NCBI GenBank assembly: GCA_010671905.1
Contig: JAAHII010000001.1
Span: 3,286,001 to 3,350,000, forward strand
Length of the DNA: 64,000 nt
From: Leptolyngbya sp. SIOISBB
GTDB lineage: Bacteria; Cyanobacteriota; Cyanobacteriia; Phormidesmidales; Phormidesmidaceae
Reading direction: 5' to 3'
Below are positions 26,907 through 34,421 of this stretch, piece after piece; the stretch's first letter is position 1, and each line of letters starts with the position of its first letter. The translations under genes and the position numbers were made by a program. Under the pieces are notes generated by a model. The model worked only from the letters and a program-made list of their open reading frames with translations. It did not search any database and was not told the origin of the DNA.

Positions 26907-27405
26907 GTGGCAGAGTATGAGGGTAGTTGGGTAGCAGGGTGAACGAGTTACTGGACAATCCATTGAGAAGCGTTTTTGACCATATTGGCAAGCTGCCCCA
27001 ACACCTGGTCATAGTTGCGATAAAGGTGTCTAGCCTCTTGAGGGTGAAGATACCGACATTTCACAGAAAATTCGAGCCAAATTTGGGTTTCGGTCGCTTC
27101 GGCTTGGCAGTCATACAATTTGGCAATAAAGGCTGCACGATACCGCCGTCTACGCCAAACTTCGCCTAAGTTGGCACACACCGATCGTGAAGACCGTCGA
27201 ATCTGATCCGTTAACGAATACCGTTCCTCTACTGGAAAACGCTTAGACACTTCAAAGATTTCCATCGCAGACGTAAACGCTGTCTGATATACCTCTAAAT
27301 CTCGATATACCCTGACCATTTCCTTGCCCATACACCTGCAACTCATATGGATAAATACCTCCAGAATTCCCGCTCTGCGACCCAATCACCCTGCCACCCT
27401 GCCAC
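26907..27405. mobile_element. Putative element: four-helix-bundle gene flanked by inverted repeats
   Basis: Two 34-base arms, GTGGCAGAGTATGAGGGTAG and onward at 26907-26940 and the inverse ending GCCACCCTGCCAC at 27405, match at about 25 of the 33 positions compared by eye. They enclose a single minus-strand gene. The unit interrupts the spacing between ABC permease and ATPase genes that normally adjoin. Arm motifs recur at 25896-26013 and 47661-47693. No transposase is visible, so mobility is an inference. Confidence 0.5.
26948..27319 (-). CDS. Four-helix bundle protein (S23/IVS family)
   Basis: This 123-residue protein matches the family first seen in 23S rRNA intervening sequences: RVYRDLEVYQTAFTSAMEIFEVSKRFP, then EERYSLTDQIRRSSRSVCANLGEV (quoted in part), and a late helix with AEATETQIWLEF. 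The family folds as a four-helix bundle, related to the Avd protein of diversity-generating retroelements, and usually has no known role. Starts at 27331 or 27319 are both possible. It is antisense to the surrounding ABC operon and enclosed by inverted repeats. No reverse transcriptase or variable repeat is present nearby. Confidence 0.85.
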   Translation of the reverse strand: MVRVYRDLEVYQTAFTSAMEIFEVSKRFPVEERYSLTDQIRRSSRSVCANLGEVWRRRRYRAAFIAKLYDCQAEATETQIWLEFSVKCRYLHPQEARHLYRNYDQVLGQLANMVKNASQWIVQ

Positions 27406-27422
27406 CTAATTACTCCCCCGCT

Positions 27423-28196
27423 ATGCACCTCGAAATTGTCAAGGTTTACAAACAGTTCGACACGCCTCAAGGGCCATTAGTCGCTCTGAAGGACATCAAC
27501 ATGCATGTCGAAACCGGGGAATTTGTCTGTGCTGTCGGCGCGTCGGGGTCGGGGAAATCGACGCTGCTGAGGTTAGTGGCAGGGCTAGAGATGCCGACTG
27601 CTGGGGAAATCACAGTGGATGGTCAATCTGTGATTGGGCCAGGGGCCGATCGCGGCATGGTCTTTCAGAGCTATACGCTATATCCCTGGATGACGGTGCA
27701 GGAGAATGTGGAGTTTGGGCTCAAGCTTCAGGGGATGGAGGCGAAGCAGCGGCGGGAAGAAGCCTCTCGTTATTTGGAAGTGGTGGGGCTGGCACAGTTT
27801 TCGCGATCGCTGCCCAAGGAACTGTCTGGCGGTATGAAACAACGGGTCGCGATCGCTCGGGCCTTGGCCAACCATCCCAAAATTCTGCTGATGGACGAAC
27901 CCTTTGGCGCGCTGGATGTGCAAACCAAAGAGACCATGCAAGAATTTCTGCTGGAATTATGGGATCGCCTCGGCATCAGCATTTTGATGATTACCCACGA
28001 TGTGAGTGAAGCCGTTTTTCTGTCTGAGCGAGTGTATGTTTTATCGGCTCGTCCTGGCACCATTCGGCAGGAGGTCACGATCGATCTGGGCCATCATCGC
28101 GCCTATCAAGTGCGCCGTACGCCCCAGTTTCATCATCACTGCGACGAAATTATGGATCTGCTGCGAGGCACAGCGATCGGTTCCATGCCACAGTAA
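27423..28196 (+). CDS. ABC transporter ATP-binding protein (SsuB/TauB-like)
   Basis: ATPase of 257 aa with Walker A GASGSGKST, Q-loop MVFQSYTLYPW, signature LSGGMKQRVAIARAL, Walker B ILLMDEPFGALD and switch histidine ITHDVSEAV. It is of the nitrate/sulfonate/taurine class and would power import through the permease at 26056. The ATG at 27423 is chosen; an in-frame start at 27324 would read through repeat DNA. It is about 500 bases from the permease because of the inserted four-helix-bundle element. It may be expressed by read-through or from its own promoter. Confidence 0.92.
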   Translation: MHLEIVKVYKQFDTPQGPLVALKDINMHVETGEFVCAVGASGSGKSTLLRLVAGLEMPTAGEITVDGQSVIGPGADRGMVFQSYTLYPWMTVQENVEFGLKLQGMEAKQRREEASRYLEVVGLAQFSRSLPKELSGGMKQRVAIARALANHPKILLMDEPFGALDVQTKETMQEFLLELWDRLGISILMITHDVSEAVFLSERVYVLSARPGTIRQEVTIDLGHHRAYQVRRTPQFHHHCDEIMDLLRGTAIGSMPQ

Positions 28197-28370
28197 CACT
28201 TGAGACCAGACCGATGGCGCCTGGGGATGAGGCGTCGAGTTAAATCGTTTTATAGTCTGACACGTGGCGTGCTCAAAGACGATGCGGCCAGGCACTTGCT
28301 GGATCCCAGCATCGACAGTGGTAGCAGAACTCAATAGCATGGCCATCTACCATGGTCAAGGCAACCCTCA

Positions 28371-30534
28371 GTGCATTGCTCTCCCATGCTGCTCTCTTTT
28401 CTGACTGACGTAAACCGCAGCCTTAGCAAATTCTTTGCTGGCCACCGCACCAGTCGGCTTGCCCAACTACTGGGAGCTATTTTCGGCCTGATGCTGGTCT
28501 GCGTATTGCAGGGTTTGCCTAGTGTTCAGGCGGCTCCAGCGATCAATATCGCTCGCCCAACGTGGGATACCGGCTGGTTTCAAGCAGAGGTGTATCGAGA
28601 GCTATTAGGGCAACTGGGGTATGCGGTGAATGCGCCCAAGACCCTCAGCAATGAACAATTTTATGAGCAGGCTGCCGCTGGGGAGATGGATCTGTGGGCC
28701 AGTGGCTGGTTTCCACTCCACGATCGCTACCTAGAACAACCCAACATTGCTGGAGTCGTTGAACCGGTGGGTTTTGAGGTGCCGGGAGGGGCTTTGCAGG
28801 GGTATCTCGTCGATAAAGTGACGGCTGAACAGTTCAACATTCAGAGCCTGGCTGATTTGACGCGGCCCGAAGTGATGGCAGCGTTGGATAGCAACGGCAA
28901 TGGTAAAGCTGATTTAATTGGCTGCAATACTGGTTGGGCCTGCGCTGAGGTCATTGATTATCACTTACAGGAATATGGCTTGGGCGATGCTGTAGAGCAT
29001 ATTCAAGGGGACTATTCGCCGTTGATGGCAGCTGCCATTGCTCGTCAGCAGCAGGGAGAGGCGATTTTGTTCTACACCTGGACACCCAACTGGACGGCCA
29101 ACGAATTGCCGCCCGGTGAAGATGTGGTGTGGATCGAAGTGCCCTATGCCAGTCTGCCGCCTGATCAAAAAGCGCTGGAAAGTGAAACTGTGATGACGGG
29201 GATCACCGGCTGCGTGGCGGATCCTTGTACGTTGGGGTTTCCTCGCAACGACATTCGGGCGGTGGCGAATAGCGAGTTTTTGGAGGCAAATCCGGCTGTG
29301 CGATCGCTGCTCGAACAGGTCACCATTCCCCTAGCCGACATCGCGACTCAAAACGCCCTCATGCTCTCAGGGCAGGGAGATGAAGATGATATTCGTCATC
29401 ATGCCCAGGACTGGATCGCGGCCAATCGCGCTACCGTGGATGACTGGTTAGCCACTGCCCGAGCCGCAGGCGAGATTTCGCCATCGGTTTCAGCCGCACC
29501 TGTGGCGTCGCCCCTCGTGCCCCCGCCATTAGAGCCGGTACGCATCGTCACGCAGCGCTTTGAGCCCTTCGTAACCTATGAGAATCAAGCCTATCAAGGG
29601 TTTAGCATCGACCTCTGGCAGGCGATCGCCCGCGAGCTGAACCTCGATTACGAGCTAGTGGGTGTTAACTCGGTGGCCAAATTGCTGGATGAAGTCGAGC
29701 GAGGGGCCGCTGACCTGGCGATCGCGGGGATTGGCATCACGTCTCAGCGCGAAGAACGACTCGACTTTTCTTATCCGTATTATGAATCGGGCCTGCAAGT
29801 CTTGGTGCCCAGCGACCAGAGTGAACTCGGGAAGCTGCTATCGGTGATTGGCGCGGTGCTGCGATCGCCCCGGCTGTACTACGGCATCGGCATTCTCATT
29901 CTCATTTTGCTGATTGTTGCGCACCTGCTGTGGCTGTCGGAACGCAACCACAACCATCAGTTTCCCGATGATTATTGGCATGGTATCTGGGAAGCGTTTT
30001 TGGTGGGCAGCGGTGACGGTGACGACGGTGGGCTATGGCGACAAAGTGCCCAAACGCGCAGCCGGTCGCTTTTTTGGCCTGATTTGGATGTTTTCAGGCT
30101 ATTTTGTGTTTGCTTACTTTACCGCCAGTATTGCGACCACTTTTACAGTGCAAGAACTGCAGGGGGGGATTAACGGTCTCGAAGATCTACCCGGTAAGCG
30201 AGTGGCGACTGTCGCCGAAAGTCCTGCCGCCGAGTTTCTCGATAGTCAAACCAATCTGCTGTTTCGGGACTACAGTACCCTGGAAGCGTTGTACATCGCG
30301 GTGGAAGACGGCAACGAGGTGGATGCCGTCGTCTATGATGCGCCAGTGCTGCAATATTTTGTCACGCATCAAGGACAGGGGCGCTACCAAGTTGTGGGCG
30401 ATGTTTTTCAATCTTTGGACTATGGCATTGCGCTACAGCCCAACAGTCCCTATCGAGAGGCGATCAATGCGGCGTTGCTCAGGCTGTATGAGACGGGCCA
30501 GTACGAGGAAATTTATCAAGAGTGGTTTGGCTAA
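28371..30534 (+). pseudogene. ProX + GluR0-like ligand-gated channel fusion, frameshifted
   Basis: Residues about 1-55 are a signal peptide. About 56-375 are a ProX/OpuAC-type quaternary-amine binding domain (ARPTWDTGWFQAEVYREL). From 388 a GluR0-like receptor begins: the first lobe of an SBP_bac_3 domain, helix M1 at about 502-523, then pore and M2, then the second lobe. A T5 run at 29997-30001 holds one base too many. Before it the frame ends 600 codons after the start. After it the +1 frame continues TVTTVGYGDKVP (K+ selectivity filter), M2 and the closing lobe to 30534. Joined, the product would be 720 aa. The start is GTG at 28371 or ATG at 28386. Sequencing error, phase variation and true decay all remain possible. 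Confidence 0.85.
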
Positions 30535-30645
30535 GTGCGATTGCCAAATGTCAGCTCTGATCATCGAATCTAGCCTGTTTTCAGGTCGAAATCCTCCAGA
30601 TTTCTGAGCTTAGGGATCTGCGGGGAAATAGCGTACCTCTTGGAG

Positions 30646-30665
30646 GGGCGCAAGGCCTTGCGCCC
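30646..30665. repeat. 20-bp palindromic REP-like repeat
   Basis: GGGCGCAAGGCCTTGCGCCC is a perfect palindrome following the channel gene. It differs from the 24060-24079 copy only at two symmetric positions, evidence for compensatory change that preserves a hairpin. Confidence 0.75.
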
Positions 30666-30731
30666 TTACAGTCAATGTTCTTGCTGGGAGGGATGTTATT
30701 AAATTGCAAGCCACTTACGCTGGGCATCGCG

Positions 30732-30789
30732 AACCTGGGCAGCATTCTGAAGACTGCCCAGGTTTGTTGTCACCGAGGAAACCTGGGCA
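30732..30789. repeat. Three-copy alternating hairpin arms
   Basis: AACCTGGGCA (30732), its inverse TGCCCAGGTT (30755) and AACCTGGGCA again (30780) allow two mutually exclusive 10-bp hairpins. It lies just past the 3' end of the minus-strand gene at 30797. No T-run follows, so terminator function is doubtful. Confidence 0.5.
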
Positions 30790-30796
30790 AACCTGT

Positions 30797-31153
30797 TTAG
30801 CCGGGCTCACGCCAGTGAACGATCGCCCAGGACACGCGAAAATTATCTACCCCGGCAGCCCGCTGAATGCCGATGCTGTTGTTCCCAGATCGCAAAAGGC
30901 CAGGGCGAATATGGCTGAACCCGATTCGCCAGGCTTCGGAGCCACCTGGGGCTGGAGCGAGACCAGATCCACCAATGGTTTCCCCATTAATGATGATGGC
31001 CTGAATGCGATCAACACCTTGTGCTTGGATCAAGACATAGGCGTCATCAATGGGGGCTTGATTCCCTTCGATGGGAAAGTTTTTCGTGACTAAGGAAAAG
31101 TCTGGAGTGAAAAGATGATTAAACGGAACCATATTGAAATCGGCTCGGGCCAT
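30797..31153 (-). CDS. Hypothetical protein, small beta-rich
   Basis: The 118-residue protein begins MARADFNMVPFNHLFTPDF (in-frame starts further up are less natural; a GGAG-like site precedes this ATG). Alternating hydrophobic pattern, many Gly and Pro, and turns such as INGETIGGSGLAPAPGG suggest a compact beta protein. No signal peptide, cysteines or catalytic motif. The family is not recognised with certainty. It is monocistronic, followed by repeated hairpin arms. Confidence 0.65.
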   Translation of the reverse strand: MARADFNMVPFNHLFTPDFSLVTKNFPIEGNQAPIDDAYVLIQAQGVDRIQAIIINGETIGGSGLAPAPGGSEAWRIGFSHIRPGLLRSGNNSIGIQRAAGVDNFRVSWAIVHWREPG

Positions 31154-31440
31154 GATGGCTTCTCCTATTGGGTGGATTGAATATGAGTCGTGCAAAGCCC
31201 TTTGAGCTTGACTGGCAGGCTATCGCGCCCATCCTTGGTGGGTGGTCAAGCTTGTTAGGCTCTGCTGATCCTCAACGTAGAAACCAATGGAGAACCCTTC
31301 GAGAAGCGATCGGGAGCAGCTAGAGAAGGACGCAATTCATCACTCCCAGACTGATTGATGCCATGCCCCATCTTGCTCGGTGTCTGTGGACATTCGATAC
31401 AGTTGGAGCACGAATGCTGTAAAGAGATGCGGCCGCTATC

Positions 31441-33261
31441 GTGACGACCCTGTGCATCAATCCTGACTGTCCAGAGCCAGATAACCCTGACGATCGCGAT
31501 CGCTGCCAAGGGTGCGGGGCTCGATTGATTTTGGGCCAGCGGTTTCGACCCGTAAACCTGCTCGGGCAAGGGGGATTTGGCCGGACGGTGCTGGCCTGGG
31601 ATGAGGCTGCTGATCCTCCGCAGCGCTGTGTCATTAAGCAAATTGTGCGATCGCGCGGTAGCCGTGAGGCCGATCTAGCCGAAGCTCAGCGACTCGCGGA
31701 CCTGGGACAGCATCCTCAGATTCCGCAGTTAATCGCCATTCTGGACTCACCCCGCGATCTGTGTTTGGTGCAGTCCTATGTTGCCGGGCGTAATCTAGAA
31801 GAGGTGCTGCAGGCGGAAGGGGTGTTTGATGAGCAACAGGTGCGATTGCTGCTGCTCGATCTGTTGCCCGTGTTACGTTTCATTCACCAACGGGGAATTA
31901 TTCACCGCGATGTGAAACCCGAAAATATTCTGCTGCCTGAGTTAGGGCCACCCATACTGGTAGATTTTGGGGCAGCGCGGACGGCACCCACAGCAGCAGA
32001 ACTAGAGCGCACCGGTACGGTGATTGGCAGTGCGGGCTATGCCGCGCCGGAGCAAGCGTTGGGAAAAGCCGTTCCTGCCAGCGATCTTTACGGCTTAGGG
32101 ATGACTTGTCTGCATTTGCTGACGGCGGTGCATCCCTTTGATCTGTACTCGGTGGCGACAGATCGTTGGGTGTGGCGAGACTTTACACCTCAGCCCGTGG
32201 GTAACGCACTGGGCAGAGTGCTGGATCGGCTAGTGGCGCGATCGCTGCGCAGCCGCTATGACAATGCCGATGCAGTAATGGCCGATTTGGCTCCTGCAGG
32301 CATTTGGCGACCTCAATCGTCCACTGCCACACGGCAAAAGTCCGCTCATGCCTGGCGCTGTACACAAGTCTGGCAGACACCTGGACGCACGGTGAATTCG
32401 CTCGCCCTCAGTCCCGATGATCGAGCGATCGCGACTGGCAATAGCGACCATGCGGTACAACTCTGGGACCGCAAAACTGGAGAAGTGCTGCATACCTTTT
32501 CCCAACGATTCGGCGTCGGGAAAGGACATACCGATGCCGTGACCGCTGTCGCCTTTCACTCGGCCGGTACCCACCTCTTGACCGCTGGCCAGGATGGGCT
32601 GATTAAGCAGTGGGATCTCGCGACCTATCGACTACAACAAACCCTCCGGCAACCGGGTTGGCAAATTACCGCGATCGCCCTGACCCCGGATGATAAAACG
32701 CTGCTAACCGCCGATGTCGAAGGCCGCATTGCCGTGTGGGATGTCGCGAGCGGCCAGCGTCAGTTTGACCTGAGACGGCATGCCGGCAGAGTGAATGACC
32801 TCGTGCTGAGTCCTGACGGGACTCGCCTAGCCAGTGTGGGAGAAGCTGCGACCGTGCGATTATGGGCACTGCCCACTGGACAATTGCTCCATACCTGGAC
32901 GGCGAAAGCGCCCCTGCGGGCGATCGCCTTGAGTGCCAGCGCACCGGCCTTGATCACTGGGGATAAAGTGGGACGGGTGACCCGTTGGTCGCTGTTAGAT
33001 TTTACCGAGCAGGTGATCTTAGAACAGATGCAAGATGCGGTGAGCGCGATCGCCCTGAGTCCTGATGAAAACTGGTTAGCGATCGGGAGTCGCGATGGTA
33101 CGATTCATCTCTGGCGCTGGTCGCTCGCCGAGCGGCAGCGGGTGGCAGTGCTGCGTCATGACTGGGCGATTAGCGATCTGGTCTTTACTGCCAACAGCAA
33201 TCTGTTGATCAGCGCGGCTGGAGATGAAACGATGCGAGTATGGCAACCAGAATGCTCATGA
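31441..33261 (+). CDS. Serine/threonine protein kinase with zinc ribbon and WD40 repeats
   Basis: The N-terminus (residues 1-27) has a CINPDCP...CQGCGARL zinc ribbon typical of cyanobacterial Hanks-type kinases. The kinase domain follows (about 30-290): LLGQGGFGRTVLAWD, catalytic Lys in CVIKQI, HRDVKPENILL, DFGAAR and GTVIGSAGYAAPEQA. From about 310 to the end are roughly seven WD40 blades (VQLWDRKTGEVLHTF, IKQWDLATYRL, IAVWDVASGQR, VRLWALPTGQL, IHLWRW, MRVWQPE). No transmembrane helix, so probably cytosolic. The start is GTG at 31441. Substrates unknown; the propeller likely recruits them. Confidence 0.93.
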   Translation: MTTLCINPDCPEPDNPDDRDRCQGCGARLILGQRFRPVNLLGQGGFGRTVLAWDEAADPPQRCVIKQIVRSRGSREADLAEAQRLADLGQHPQIPQLIAILDSPRDLCLVQSYVAGRNLEEVLQAEGVFDEQQVRLLLLDLLPVLRFIHQRGIIHRDVKPENILLPELGPPILVDFGAARTAPTAAELERTGTVIGSAGYAAPEQALGKAVPASDLYGLGMTCLHLLTAVHPFDLYSVATDRWVWRDFTPQPVGNALGRVLDRLVARSLRSRYDNADAVMADLAPAGIWRPQSSTATRQKSAHAWRCTQVWQTPGRTVNSLALSPDDRAIATGNSDHAVQLWDRKTGEVLHTFSQRFGVGKGHTDAVTAVAFHSAGTHLLTAGQDGLIKQWDLATYRLQQTLRQPGWQITAIALTPDDKTLLTADVEGRIAVWDVASGQRQFDLRRHAGRVNDLVLSPDGTRLASVGEAATVRLWALPTGQLLHTWTAKAPLRAIALSASAPALITGDKVGRVTRWSLLDFTEQVILEQMQDAVSAIALSPDENWLAIGSRDGTIHLWRWSLAERQRVAVLRHDWAISDLVFTANSNLLISAAGDETMRVWQPECS

Positions 33262-33278
33262 AGCTGCTACGTTTTTAG

Positions 33279-33358
33279 CTGAGAACCACTGACTAGTAAT
33301 GGACTCTGATTTATCAGACTGCACTCAGATGGTTCTCAGGCAAGCTTTTTATGATTTT
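33279..33358 (+). terminator. Probable terminator after the kinase gene
   Basis: CTGAGAACCA at 33279 pairs perfectly with TGGTTCTCAG ending at 33339. Inside is a second stem, TCTGAT-TT-ATCAGA (33305-33318). T-rich sequence (CTTTTT and ATTTTTT) follows. The long loop is unusual but the whole looks like a branched terminator. Confidence 0.5.
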
Positions 33359-33444
33359 TTCAGATTAATTAAGCTAGTGCTCAGCTGTTGCAGTTCGTAG
33401 AATCTCAACGTTGGGCTTATCACTGTTGTTGTTGATTGGAACTC

Positions 33445-34134
33445 ATGAATCCCACAGATATGTTTCGGCTGGTACATCCAGCGATCGCTGTTTTCTATGT
33501 TTTTCCGTTGATTGGCATTGCGACCTACTTTGCCCTGCAAACTCGCCAACGTCGCTTGGCTGCTGTGAACAAAGAGAAGTCCAAAATTCCCCCTGTCGTG
33601 GGTCAAGAGCACGTCAAAATCGGGCGTTGGTTAGCGGCTTCTGTGGTCGGGATCTCCCTCTTGGGCATGGCGCATCCCATCATCAAAACCTTAATCAACA
33701 AAAATGCGCTCGTTGAGGTGCCGTTTCAAGTCATGTTTATCGTGGCGATGTACGTTTTCACGGTGGCGACGCTAGTGTTTCTCTATCGTGCTAAAACGCC
33801 CAATTGGCGAGCTGTCTTTGCCACCCTATCGAGTATGGGCTTGATTATTCTCGGCTGTCAGGATGGCATCTTTCGGCGCACCAACGAGTGGTACATTTCC
33901 CATTACTACTACGGCATTGTGGCCGCCCTGCTGATGATCATTTCAGTGGCCGTCCTGCCAGAAATCTATCGCTCGCCCGCCTGGCGTCGAAGCCACATCG
34001 GCCTCAACATGATTGCTCTGCTGCTATTTATCGGTATGGGTATGACCGGGACCCGTGACCTGTTAGAGATTCCTCTCTCCTGGCAAGAGCCTGTGGTATA
34101 TCAGTGTGACTTTGCCAATAAAACCTGTGAGTAG
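33445..34134 (+). CDS. DUF4079 family membrane protein
   Basis: A 229-residue protein with about five to six hydrophobic helices, matching the cyanobacterial DUF4079 family (HPAIAVFYVFPLIGIATYFAL, GMAHPIIKTLI, SHYYYGIVAALLMI). Conserved histidines in membrane segments resemble those of cytochrome b561/ferric reductase-like folds, but the function is unknown. The ATG at 33445 is chosen rather than an in-frame TTG at 33436. It stands alone between the kinase and UPF0182. Confidence 0.85.
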   Translation: MNPTDMFRLVHPAIAVFYVFPLIGIATYFALQTRQRRLAAVNKEKSKIPPVVGQEHVKIGRWLAASVVGISLLGMAHPIIKTLINKNALVEVPFQVMFIVAMYVFTVATLVFLYRAKTPNWRAVFATLSSMGLIILGCQDGIFRRTNEWYISHYYYGIVAALLMIISVAVLPEIYRSPAWRRSHIGLNMIALLLFIGMGMTGTRDLLEIPLSWQEPVVYQCDFANKTCE

Positions 34135-34226
34135 AAGGCAATGAGGAATTCAGAGTTCGGCGTACCCTGCGGAAAGGGCAAAGCCCTACGGAATTCCGAA
34201 AGGGGGGGGTTAGGAAATAGAAAAGA

Positions 34227-34254
34227 GGGAACAGGGAATAGGGAACAGGGAAAC
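34227..34254. repeat. Heptanucleotide tandem repeat (STRR-like)
   Basis: Four consecutive 7-base units (GGGAACA, GGGAATA, GGGAACA, GGGAAAC) form a short tandem array of the type common in filamentous cyanobacteria. It is in the gap between DUF4079 and UPF0182 genes. Confidence 0.75.
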
Positions 34255-34421
34255 AGTGATTGATGACCCTGCTACTCCGCCAGTCATAACTCTCGATCGC
34301 ATTCCCCTCACCGACTCCAGACCCCACCGACCCAAGCACTCGGGGCAAGCTTCGCTAAGATACCCTCACACTCAACTACACTCATCCCCTCACTCTTGCG
34401 ATCGCCGCTTAAAATGCAGGC

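Noticed and set aside
26948-27319. Diversity-generating retroelement accessory gene (avd)
   Set aside because: No reverse transcriptase, template repeat or variable repeat is visible within several kilobases, so only the family relation is claimed.
34201-34260. CRISPR-like repeats
   Set aside because: The units are contiguous 7-mers without spacers, a tandem repeat rather than a CRISPR array.
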